A stretch of DNA of 5,047 nucleotides from Prevotellaceae bacterium (GCA_031259225.1 JAIRLT010000150.1:1-5047), one strand, 5' to 3'. Counted from the first letter of the stretch, positions 1 through 5,047 are shown. The notes: generated from the letters alone by a model not told the origin. Program-made: numbers and translations.

Positions 1-205
1 TATGCACCTGTTGCTTTGCATCACCCTGCGTTTGGGAACAGGTTCCTCCACTACGCGGCTCGTGCCTCGCCGCTCCGGTCGGAATGACGGCGTTGTGGGC
101 AGTAACATTCGTCCTCACCTCCGACCCCTCTCCTGAAGGCGAGGGGAGCAGCGCTCCGTAGCAGCGTCATTGCAGGGACGCAGCAAAGTAAGCCGCTACG
201 GCAGA
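1..205. repeat. Mosaic of degenerate intergenic repeat fragments upstream of sufB
   Basis: No gene is supported here. Three pieces resemble repeats scattered through Bacteroidota intergenic regions, recalled from memory and not searched. Bases about 45-90, read on the minus strand, begin CCGTCATTCCGACCGGAGCG and continue with GAGG/ACGAG-type words. Bases 125-146 form a CCCCTC/GAGGGG hairpin with loop TGAA inside a C-rich then G-rich block. Bases 165-201 begin CGTCATTGCAGGGACG. The heptamer AATGACG (83-89) and its reverse complement CGTCATT (165-171) face each other, so the two outer pieces are in opposite orientation. The short open frames here are explained by the repeat composition. Copy number cannot be judged from one window. 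Confidence 0.5.
125..146. repeat. Short inverted repeat, CCCCTC/GAGGGG hairpin
   Basis: CCCCTC (125-130) pairs with GAGGGG (141-146). After a T/C mismatch, CC (132-133) pairs with GG (138-139) around the loop TGAA. There is no T-run after it on either strand, so it is not a convincing intrinsic terminator. It reads better as part of the repeat mosaic. Confidence 0.5.
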
Positions 206-211
206 TTAAAG

Positions 212-244
212 TTTATGAAGTTTAGCAGGCATTTTGTATCTTTG
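212..244 (+). promoter_or_regulatory. Bacteroidota-type promoter for sufB
   Basis: The -7 box TATCTTTG (237-244) matches TAnnTTTG exactly. A weak -33 box, TTTA (212-215, consensus TTTG), lies 21 bases upstream. Transcription would start a few bases past 244, at or next to the ATG at 251. This leaves little or no 5' leader. It also argues that the upstream in-frame ATGs at 170 and 215 are not used, because both precede the likely transcription start. Confidence 0.6.
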
Positions 245-250
245 CACGCA

Positions 251-1693
251 ATGAGCGGCGAAAATAAAGATATAAAAAAACTCATCAATTCGGAATACCA
301 GCAAGGTTTTGAAACCGATGTGGCGCAGGATTTAATTCCAAAAGGACTGGGCGAAGAAACCATCCGACTGATTTCCGCGAAAAAAAACGAACCGGAATGG
401 TTGTTGGAATTTCGCCTGAAAGCTTTCCGGAAATGGACTGCCATGACAATGCCCACCTGGGCGCATTTGCAAATTCCGCCGATAGATTTTCAAGACATCA
501 TTTACTACGCCGCGCCGAAACCCAAAGCTGCCGCCGCTGCCACAGGCGTCGACCCCGAATTGCAGGCGACATTCGAGAAATTAGGCATCCCGTTAAACGA
601 ACGGAATATCCTCGCCGGCGTGGCAGTGGATGCGGTGTTCGACAGCGTGTCGGTAAAAACTACTTTCCGCGAATCGCTGGCGGAGAAAGGAATTATTTTT
701 TGTTCGTTCAGCGAAGCCGTGCGCGATTATCCCGATTTGGTAAAAAAATACCTGTCGTCTGTTGTCCCTGTGGGCGATAACTTCTTCGCAGCGTTGAACA
801 GCGCGGTGTTCAGCGATGGTTCGTTTTGTTATATTCCCAAAAACACGCATTGTCCGATGGAGTTGTCGAGTTATTTCCGCATCAATGCCAAAGGCACCGG
901 GCAGTTCGAGCGCACGCTCATTGTCGCCGACGAAGGCAGCCGGGTGAGTTACCTCGAGGGCTGCACCGCCCCGCAGCGCGACGAAAGCCAACTGCATGCG
1001 GCAGTAGTAGAAATTGTGGTGATGCAGGACGCCGAAGTGAAATATTCAACCGTGCAAAACTGGTACCCGGGCGACAAACAAGGTCGCGGGGGCATCTATA
1101 ATTTCGTGACCAAGCGCGGCATCTGCAAGGGCGATAACAGCCGGCTGTTCTGGACGCAGGTGGAAACCGGCTCCGCCATTACATGGAAATATCCCAGTAC
1201 GATTTTGAAAGGCGATAATTCCTATTCGGAATTTTATTCGGTGGCGGTTACCAATAACCACCAGCAAGCCGACACCGGCACAAAAATGATACATCTTGGA
1301 AAGAACTCCCGCAGCCGGATTGTGAGCAAAGGCATCTCGGCGGGCAAAAGCCAAAATTCCTACCGCGGGCTGGTGCGGTTTTCACCGAACGCCGAAAATG
1401 CCCGCAACTATTCGCAATGCGACAGCCTGCTGTTGGGCAGCGAGTGTGGCGCGCATACGTTCCCCCATATCGAAAATGAAAACGAAACCGCCATCGTTGA
1501 ACACGAAGCTACGACTTCGCGCATCGGCGAAGACCAGTTGTTCTACTGCAACCAGCGCGGCATTTCTACCGAAGACGCTATCGGATTAATCGTAAACGGC
1601 TACGCCCGCGAAGTCATCAACCAATTGCCGATGGAGTTTGCCGTAGAAGCGCAGAAACTGTTGCAGGTGTCGCTGGAAGGAAGCGTGGGATAA
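251..1693 (+). CDS. sufB: Fe-S cluster assembly scaffold protein SufB
   Basis: SufB is the cytosolic scaffold subunit of the SUF system. With SufC (ATPase) and SufD it receives sulfur from SufS-SufE/U and builds Fe-S clusters for transfer to apoproteins. The 480-aa product has the usual family length and layout: an N-terminal helical part (about 1-90), a beta-helix core (about 130-400) and a C-terminal helical part (about 420-480). Residues matching functional E. coli positions are visible: R210 and N212 in FRIN, C238 in EGCTAP, Q269 and W271 in VQNW, and C390 in QCDS with E419 in EHEA. The last two keep the same 29-residue spacing as C405 and E434. I chose the ATG at 251 because the frame from 170 adds 27 residues foreign to the family and spans the -7 box. 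An alanine run (93-97) sits in a normally variable linker. No sufC, sufD or sufS lies beside it. It converges with hemW. Confidence 0.95.
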   Translation: MSGENKDIKKLINSEYQQGFETDVAQDLIPKGLGEETIRLISAKKNEPEWLLEFRLKAFRKWTAMTMPTWAHLQIPPIDFQDIIYYAAPKPKAAAAATGVDPELQATFEKLGIPLNERNILAGVAVDAVFDSVSVKTTFRESLAEKGIIFCSFSEAVRDYPDLVKKYLSSVVPVGDNFFAALNSAVFSDGSFCYIPKNTHCPMELSSYFRINAKGTGQFERTLIVADEGSRVSYLEGCTAPQRDESQLHAAVVEIVVMQDAEVKYSTVQNWYPGDKQGRGGIYNFVTKRGICKGDNSRLFWTQVETGSAITWKYPSTILKGDNSYSEFYSVAVTNNHQQADTGTKMIHLGKNSRSRIVSKGISAGKSQNSYRGLVRFSPNAENARNYSQCDSLLLGSECGAHTFPHIENENETAIVEHEATTSRIGEDQLFYCNQRGISTEDAIGLIVNGYAREVINQLPMEFAVEAQKLLQVSLEGSVG

Positions 1694-1728
1694 AAACAAA
1701 TCGCAATATTTTTACCGGCAAAGAATTT
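1694..1728. other. Convergent 35-base gap between sufB and hemW
   Basis: The two genes meet tail-to-tail here. The only foldable element is a 5-bp hairpin, AGAAT (1722-1726)/ATTCT (1731-1735) with loop TTTT, which reaches into the hemW 3' end. It is too weak to call a terminator. Short T-runs occur on the plus strand (1709-1713, 1726-1730), but no strong stem precedes them. Transcripts from the two sides may therefore overlap. Confidence 0.4.
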
Positions 1729-2856
1729 TTATTCTATCCGGAACAAATCGCGGATAATGGCGTCTGCCAACAGGAAGCGGCGCGGCGGGATTTGCAGTTG
1801 GTTACCGGTGCGCACCAGTACGCCGGCACTTAAATGCTGTTGCGCCTGTTGCAAACAGTGCTGCAAAAACGGTTTGCCGAATGTCTTTTCCATGTATTGC
1901 AAGTCCGCGCCCTCGGCGGTACGCAGCGAAGTGAGCAGGTATTCATTGAAGCGCATTCCGGTAGTTAATAGTTCTATTTCAAATGCCGGCTGCCGGTTTT
2001 CTATCGCCTCTATGTAGCGGCGGTTATTTGCCATGTTCCATTGCCGGCTTTGCCCGTTGTACGAATGTGCCGAAGGTCCGACGCCGAGGTATGGAAATCC
2101 TTTCCAGTAGCCGCTGTTGTGTTCCGCACGAAATCCGTCGCGGGCGAAATTGGAAATTTCATAATGCACGTATCCCGCGTCCTCCAACGTGTCGTGCAAG
2201 TATAAAAATTGTTGCACGCCGGTTGCTTCTTCCGGCAACGAAAGCGTTCCTTTTGCATACTGTTTGCCGAACAGCGTTTTTGGCTCAATACTCAAATGAT
2301 AGGCGGAAATGTGCGGCACGTGGAGGGACAATGCCTGCGCAATGTCTTGCCGCCATTCTTCCGGCGTTTGTTGCGGAAGCCCATACATTAAATCTATCGT
2401 GATGTTTTTAAAACCGGCGGACTGTGCCGTTTTTACGCAATCTATCGCTTGTTGCGCCGAGTGCCTGCGCTGCAACAGTTTTAACAACCGCTCCTGAAAC
2501 GATTGCACGCCAATGCTCAGGCGGTTTACGCCCATATCGCGCAACTGCGCAATATACTCCGGCGTACTGTCGTCGGGGTTTATTTCAACGGTGATTTCCG
2601 AAAAAGCCGGAGGCGTGAAAAGCAGGCGGGCTTTTTCTATCAACCCGTGCAATTCGGCGGGGGAGAGCGTGGAGGGCGTGCCGCCGCCAAAGTACAAAGT
2701 GGCGGGAAACAGCGGCGCGGGTAAATAATTTTTGCGCTCTTCCATTTCGCACAACAGCGCATGCACCATCTGTTCTTTGCGTTCCAGCGACATGCTGGAA
2801 TGAAAATCGCAGTAGGCGCACAGTCGTTTACAAAACGGAATGTGGATATAAAGCAT
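1729..2856 (-). CDS. hemW: Radical SAM heme chaperone HemW
   Basis: HemW binds a [4Fe-4S] cluster, SAM and heme, and is thought to deliver heme to cytochromes. It is related to coproporphyrinogen III dehydrogenase HemN and is often mis-annotated as such. The 375-aa product matches the family length (E. coli about 378). The cluster motif CX3CX2C is at C9, C13 and C16. It is followed by DF, so the extra Cys of true HemN (CX3CX2CXC) is absent, which supports HemW. Other radical-SAM landmarks are GGGTPS (57-62), EINPDD (91-96), RLSIGVQSF (112-120), IDLMYGLP (154-161), YHLSIEP (186-192), YEISNFA (232-238) and GVGPSAHSY (258-266). A HemN_C-like region begins near residue 300 (RFNEYLLTSLRTAEGADL). 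Its ATG overlaps the stop of the upstream coiled-coil gene (TAATG), so it is probably translationally coupled as the last gene of a three-gene operon. Confidence 0.95.
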   Translation of the reverse strand: MLYIHIPFCKRLCAYCDFHSSMSLERKEQMVHALLCEMEERKNYLPAPLFPATLYFGGGTPSTLSPAELHGLIEKARLLFTPPAFSEITVEINPDDSTPEYIAQLRDMGVNRLSIGVQSFQERLLKLLQRRHSAQQAIDCVKTAQSAGFKNITIDLMYGLPQQTPEEWRQDIAQALSLHVPHISAYHLSIEPKTLFGKQYAKGTLSLPEEATGVQQFLYLHDTLEDAGYVHYEISNFARDGFRAEHNSGYWKGFPYLGVGPSAHSYNGQSRQWNMANNRRYIEAIENRQPAFEIELLTTGMRFNEYLLTSLRTAEGADLQYMEKTFGKPFLQHCLQQAQQHLSAGVLVRTGNQLQIPPRRFLLADAIIRDLFRIE

Positions 2857-3761
2857 TATTTTAGCAACGTCTGCCCGCTGCCGATGATCCCGCCGCCCGA
2901 ATAAATTTCTACCGTATAAGCGCCTTTGATGAAGTGTTCATTGTTGCCGCCGTAAAAAATACACATTTCAATATCGCTGCCCTGGTAGTCCACTTCGCGC
3001 ATATCCGAATACACCAGGGGCTCGCCGCCCACGAGGAATAAATTGTTTTGGGATTGTGTCATCAGGATGCCGTCGGGACCTTTCACACGAATAAACACCG
3101 TGCGGACGCCACGCTCGGCAATGCTGTTTTCAAGCAACGTGAAGCAGGTTTTTAATTTATCGGCGCTGCGCGCCCTCGTGACGTCTTTACCTTTTGTATT
3201 GATGCCGGTAATCACGACGTCGCGGGCTTTCAGTAGACCGCCCTGTTCTACTTTTTGCGCCAAATCATCGGTTGTCTGCACCAGCGTTTCGTATTTTTCA
3301 CGCGATTGCCGCGCTTCGGCTTTAGCGGTGGAGGTTTCTTCGCGCAGTTGAATATTCAAGGTATTCAGGGAATCAAGCTGCCGGATGTAGCCGCGCATGA
3401 TGTCGCGCAATGTACCCAATTCTTTTTCATATTCGCGGATACGCGCACGGTTGGTAGCGTCGGTGCGCTTGATTTTTTCAATCATCAACTCTACTTTGTG
3501 CTTTTCCAGTTCCAGCTGTGCGTTCAACGTATCGTTTGAACTTTGCAATGTATTATATTCCCCGCGTAAATGCTCAAGATTTACTACCAGTTCATCTTTT
3601 TCCGTATTTAATTCCGCAACAATTTTAATCGTCTCGCTACGCACATATAGCAAAACTGCAACGAGCAATATTGTTACAAGCAATAGTATAATAGCGGTTA
3701 TTTTTAATCCTTTCCCTGATTTTTTTTTCGGCAGGTTGTTTTGTGGCGCATGAGGTTCCAT
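2856..3761 (-). CDS. TM-anchored coiled-coil protein, conserved Bacteroidota family of unknown function
   Basis: The function is unknown. The 301-aa protein has a short basic cytoplasmic tail with KKKSGKGLK (12-20) and one hydrophobic segment (about 21-40). A long charged heptad-like coiled coil follows (about 43-173). A compact, beta-rich C-terminal domain (about 176-301) includes RTVFIRVKGPDG and a glycine-rich end. The basic tail before a single hydrophobic segment, with no cleavage site visible, suggests an inner-membrane anchor with the rest in the periplasm. From memory, Bacteroides proteins with the same architecture and an RSYVIQIDSLN-like stretch (here RGYIRQLDSLN, 123-133) are sometimes named SMC-like. 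That name reflects only the coiled coil. The gene lies 35 bases behind the ABC ATPase and overlaps hemW by one base. A run of nine A encodes K12-K14. Confidence 0.85.
   Translation of the reverse strand: MEPHAPQNNLPKKKSGKGLKITAIILLLVTILLVAVLLYVRSETIKIVAELNTEKDELVVNLEHLRGEYNTLQSSNDTLNAQLELEKHKVELMIEKIKRTDATNRARIREYEKELGTLRDIMRGYIRQLDSLNTLNIQLREETSTAKAEARQSREKYETLVQTTDDLAQKVEQGGLLKARDVVITGINTKGKDVTRARSADKLKTCFTLLENSIAERGVRTVFIRVKGPDGILMTQSQNNLFLVGGEPLVYSDMREVDYQGSDIEMCIFYGGNNEHFIKGAYTVEIYSGGGIIGSGQTLLK
3720..3728 (-). repeat. A9 homopolymer in the 5' end of the coiled-coil gene
   Basis: Nine T on the plus strand are read as AAA AAA AAA (K12-K14) of the minus-strand gene. Such a run so close to the start codon is a possible site of transcriptional slippage or replication slippage, and either would cut the protein short before its membrane segment. 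Confidence 0.6.
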
Positions 3762-3787
3762 ATCCTGTAATATTTCTTAATTGATGG

Positions 3788-3795
3788 CAAAGATA
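3788..3795 (-). promoter_or_regulatory. Possible internal promoter (-7 box) before the coiled-coil gene
   Basis: Read on the minus strand, 3795-3788 is TATCTTTG, an exact match to TAnnTTTG. It lies just behind the ABC ATPase stop codon (3799-3797) and about 27 bases before the next ATG (3761). No good TTTG box is seen at 19-21 bases upstream, so it would be weak or need help. It could supply the coiled-coil gene and hemW independently of the ABC gene. Confidence 0.35.
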
Positions 3796-3796
3796 A

Positions 3797-4498
3797 TTAT
3801 TTTTTCGTTAATTCACGGAATATTTTTTCTACGGAAGCGTTGCCGGTGGCTTTGGATAGCGGCATATCGGTAGCTAATTTCCCTTGATGGATGATGACAA
3901 TGCGGTTGCAAACAGCTTCTACTTCCTGCATAATATGCGTTGAAAACAGTATAGTCCGTTCGCGCCCCAACCCGGAAATCAGTTGGCGGATTTCGATGAT
4001 TTGGTTTGGGTCTAAGCCGGTGGTTGGTTCGTCTAAAATCAATACCGGCGGCTCATGCAGCAATGCCTGCGCCAATCCTACCCGCTGGCGGTAGCCTTTC
4101 GACAGCTGCCCGATTTTTTTATGCTGTTCGGCGGTGATGCCAACGCTTTCGATAACTTCACCTACCCGCTTGTTTAGCCTGCGCCCCAACTTATGCAGAC
4201 CGCCCATGAATTTCAAATATTCCCGCACATACAAATCGGGATACAGCGGATTATTTTCCGGCAAATACCCAATCGTCCGCCGCGCTTCCAGCGACTGTTG
4301 CGACAGGTCAAACCCGTTCACGACCGCTTTTCCCGCCGTTGGCGCAAGGTAGCCGGTTAAAATTTTCATCAAGGTGGATTTTCCTGCGCCGTTAGGTCCC
4401 AATAACCCCAGCACTTCCCCGCGCTGTACGGAAAAACTCACGCCGTCCAGCGCTTTTTGCGCGCCGTATACCTTGGTTATATTATCAACGAGTATCAT
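3797..4498 (-). CDS. ABC transporter ATP-binding protein, GldA-like, short form
   Basis: This is the nucleotide-binding subunit of an ABC-2 type exporter or gliding-type ABC complex, acting on the cytoplasmic face of the inner membrane. In order it shows an aromatic Y11, Walker A GPNGAGKST (34-42), a Q-loop position occupied by E81 in GYLPE, the signature LSKGYRQR (132-139), Walker B VLILDEP (152-158), D-loop GLDP (161-164) and the H-loop H188 in STHIMQEVEA. The stretches YLPENNPLY, HKKIGQLSKGYRQRVGLA and GLDPNQIIEIRQLI closely match GldA of Flavobacterium as I remember it. That protein is near 300 aa; this one is 233 aa. It appears to lack most of the C-terminal domain, yet it keeps a GldA-like end (SVEKIFRELTK). 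No permease gene (GldF/GldG) is in the window. It is the first gene of the operon and has a consensus promoter. The ABC ATPase call is certain; the gliding role is not, so no symbol is given. Confidence 0.9.
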   Translation of the reverse strand: MILVDNITKVYGAQKALDGVSFSVQRGEVLGLLGPNGAGKSTLMKILTGYLAPTAGKAVVNGFDLSQQSLEARRTIGYLPENNPLYPDLYVREYLKFMGGLHKLGRRLNKRVGEVIESVGITAEQHKKIGQLSKGYRQRVGLAQALLHEPPVLILDEPTTGLDPNQIIEIRQLISGLGRERTILFSTHIMQEVEAVCNRIVIIHQGKLATDMPLSKATGNASVEKIFRELTKK

Positions 4499-4564
4499 GT
4501 GGTTTTTATAATGACGTTATTTTGATGATGCAAAAACAAAAGATGTAAAGCCGCATCCCGAATG

Positions 4565-4596
4565 CAAATTTACACCCTTATACTTGATTTGGCAAA
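4565..4596 (-). promoter_or_regulatory. Consensus Bacteroidota promoter for the ABC-coiled coil-hemW operon
   Basis: On the minus strand a perfect -33 TTTG (4596-4593) is followed after 20 bases by a perfect -7 box TAAATTTG (4572-4565). Transcription would start near 4558, giving a leader of about 60 bases before the ATG at 4498. No strong Shine-Dalgarno sequence is visible in that leader, as is usual in this phylum. Confidence 0.7.
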
Positions 4597-4624
4597 TTAT
4601 ATTTTGCGCCGAAGTTTCAAGATG

Positions 4625-4656
4625 CAAAGATCTCAAATACCGCCACGCACAACAAA
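4625..4656 (-). promoter_or_regulatory. Possible second upstream promoter for the operon
   Basis: On the minus strand TTTG (4656-4653) is followed after 20 bases by GATCTTTG (4632-4625). The -7 box differs from consensus only in its first base. It would give a leader of about 120 bases. It is weaker than the promoter at 4596-4565. Confidence 0.35.
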
Positions 4657-4733
4657 TGTACCTACAGCGCGCCGTTTTCATGCGCCGTAACCTCGATTAG
4701 AAATACCTATATTTGCAGCCACTTTAATTTTAT

Positions 4734-4764
4734 TTTCATGGTTTTATAATTTTTCGTATTTTTG
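4734..4764 (+). promoter_or_regulatory. Bacteroidota-type promoter for the structured right-hand transcript
   Basis: A -7 box TATTTTTG (4757-4764) matches TAnnTTTG exactly. A -33-like TTTC (4734-4737, one mismatch) lies 19 bases upstream. Transcription would start near 4770, about 15 bases before the first of three consecutive hairpins. Another exact -7 match, TATATTTG, lies at 4708-4715 but has no -33 partner at the right distance. The region is A/T-rich, so chance matches are possible. Confidence 0.5.
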
Positions 4765-4784
4765 TCTTCGCTTTAATATATAAA

Positions 4785-4841
4785 AAGGTACCTTGACACC
4801 GAAGCTATATTATAGCTCCTTTTCGGGTGTCACAGCACCTT
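4785..4841. repeat. Inverted repeat, hairpin A
   Basis: This is a three-part stem. The outer part is AAGGT (4785-4789)/ACCTT (4837-4841). The middle part is TGACACC (4794-4800)/GGTGTCA (4826-4832), continuing as GA/TC past a bulged G4825. The inner part is AGCTAT (4803-4808)/ATAGCT (4812-4817). The middle seven pairs are perfect. No T-run follows it. Confidence 0.75.
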
Positions 4842-4843
4842 AA

Positions 4844-4879
4844 CCGTTCAATATGCTTGTAATGCGATGTATTGAACGG
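4844..4879. repeat. Inverted repeat, hairpin B
   Basis: CCGTTCAATA (4844-4853) and TATTGAACGG (4870-4879) are perfect reverse complements over ten bases, separated by 16 bases. Two T-G wobble pairs could lengthen the stem inward. It is the most regular stem in the window. Confidence 0.85.
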
Positions 4880-4882
4880 CAG

Positions 4883-4913
4883 AAACAGGGGCTATATTTT
4901 TTTTCCCCTGTTT
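4883..4913. repeat. Inverted repeat, hairpin C with an oligo-T loop
   Basis: AAACAGGGG (4883-4891) and CCCCTGTTT (4905-4913) pair perfectly over nine bases. The 13-base loop is CTATA followed by eight T (4897-4904). The T-run is inside the loop and not after the stem, so this is not a standard intrinsic terminator. Confidence 0.8.
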
Positions 4914-5047
4914 TACCTATGTCGAGAACATTTTATTTTCTAAAGGTTGCACGATGAAACCCTAACGGGAACAAGGCGCAACGGATGATGGCGTTTGGTT
5001 GAAACGCTATGATAAGGGTTATTTTATTATTATTTTTACACTATCAT

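Larger units (their letters stand above)
4770..5047 (+). ncRNA. Candidate structured RNA or long 5' leader, class unknown, cut by window end
   Basis: No protein gene is convincing here, but the plus strand holds a dense series of pairings just after a promoter. Hairpin A spans 4785-4841, hairpin B 4844-4879 and hairpin C 4883-4913, with only two or three unpaired bases between them. After an A/T-rich stretch, 4988-4996 pairs with 5002-5010 (GCGTTT/AAACGC core). GTTGC (4946-4950) can pair with GCAAC (4978-4982). AACCCT (4958-4963) can pair with AGGGTT (5015-5020), which is followed by an A/T-rich run (5021-5038) that could end transcription. I do not recognise tmRNA, RNase P, SRP, 6S, group I or II intron cores, or a known riboswitch. 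Options are a small RNA, a cis-regulatory leader, or the RNA part of an RNA-guided or reverse-transcriptase element whose protein lies beyond 5047. The strand is inferred from the promoter alone. Confidence 0.4.

Noticed and set aside
2..136. Open frame of about 44 codons at the left edge
   Set aside because: It runs across the repeat fragments, has an arginine- and serine-rich composition typical of chance frames in such repeats, and shows no domain.
170..250. N-terminal extension of SufB from the ATG at 170 or at 215
   Set aside because: The extra residues do not resemble SufB, the stretch lies in the repeat mosaic, and it contains the -7 box of the likely promoter.
593..1354. Minus-strand and alternate-frame open frames inside sufB, and similar ones inside hemW, the coiled-coil gene and the ABC gene
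   Set aside because: They overlap strongly supported genes, show no motifs, and are explained as shadows of those genes' codon composition.
1694..1735. Bidirectional terminator between sufB and hemW
   Set aside because: Only a 5-bp A/T stem can be drawn, and it extends into the hemW coding end.
1729..2856. Annotation as oxygen-independent coproporphyrinogen III oxidase HemN
   Set aside because: The fourth Cys of the CX3CX2CXC motif is replaced by Phe and the protein has HemW length, so HemW is the better call.
4883..4913. Hairpin C as an intrinsic terminator
   Set aside because: The T-run is in the loop and only TTTTA follows the stem, so it does not have the stem-then-U-run form on either strand.
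4960..4995. Cobalamin riboswitch-like words (GGGAA, then GGCGCAA)
   Set aside because: The spacing and the remaining conserved boxes, including the CCGC-ACTGT part, are missing. The likeness is limited to short words.
4981..5010. Hammerhead ribozyme core (CGGATGA followed by GAAAC)
   Set aside because: The core needs CUGANGA; here the second base is G, and the GAAA is used up in the GCGTTT/AAACGC stem, so the three-stem layout does not form.

Overview
The window looks like chromosomal DNA from a member of the Bacteroidota. Four independent signs point that way. (1) The promoters fit the Bacteroidota pattern, TTTG, 19-21 bases, then TAnnTTTG, rather than -35/-10 boxes. (2) The ABC ATPase is closest to GldA as I remember that family. 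(3) The membrane-anchored coiled-coil protein belongs to a family I remember only from Bacteroidota. (4) The first 200 bases are built of degenerate intergenic repeats of the type common in these genomes. I cannot place it below phylum level with confidence.

Layout. Bases 1-236 are non-coding: a mosaic of degenerate repeat fragments, including the pair AATGACG/CGTCATT and a CCCCTC/GAGGGG hairpin. A -7 box at 237-244 then leads almost directly into sufB (251-1693, + strand), whose transcript is probably leaderless. sufB runs tail-to-tail, with a 35-base gap, into a three-gene minus-strand operon. That operon reads from right to left: a GldA-like ABC ATPase (4498-3797), a TM-anchored coiled-coil protein (3761-2856) and hemW (2856-1729). 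The last two overlap as TAATG. A consensus promoter for the operon lies at 4596-4565. A second -7 box sits in the gap behind the ABC gene.

Bases 4499-5047 hold no convincing protein gene. The left part is the operon's promoter region. The right part starts with a plus-strand promoter (about 4734-4764), followed by three consecutive strong hairpins (4785-4841, 4844-4879, 4883-4913) and a further foldable segment (4945-5020) with two mutually crossing pairings. It ends in a T/A-rich run at the window edge. This is the best candidate for something undescribed: a structured small RNA, or the long 5' leader of a gene beyond base 5047. I do not recognise it as a known RNA class.

Functionally, SufB is the scaffold of Fe-S cluster assembly. 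HemW is a [4Fe-4S] radical-SAM heme chaperone and so a client of such a pathway, but the two genes converge and are not co-transcribed. The ABC ATPase and the coiled-coil protein probably act at the inner membrane. Nothing in the window gives them a partner permease or a proven shared function.
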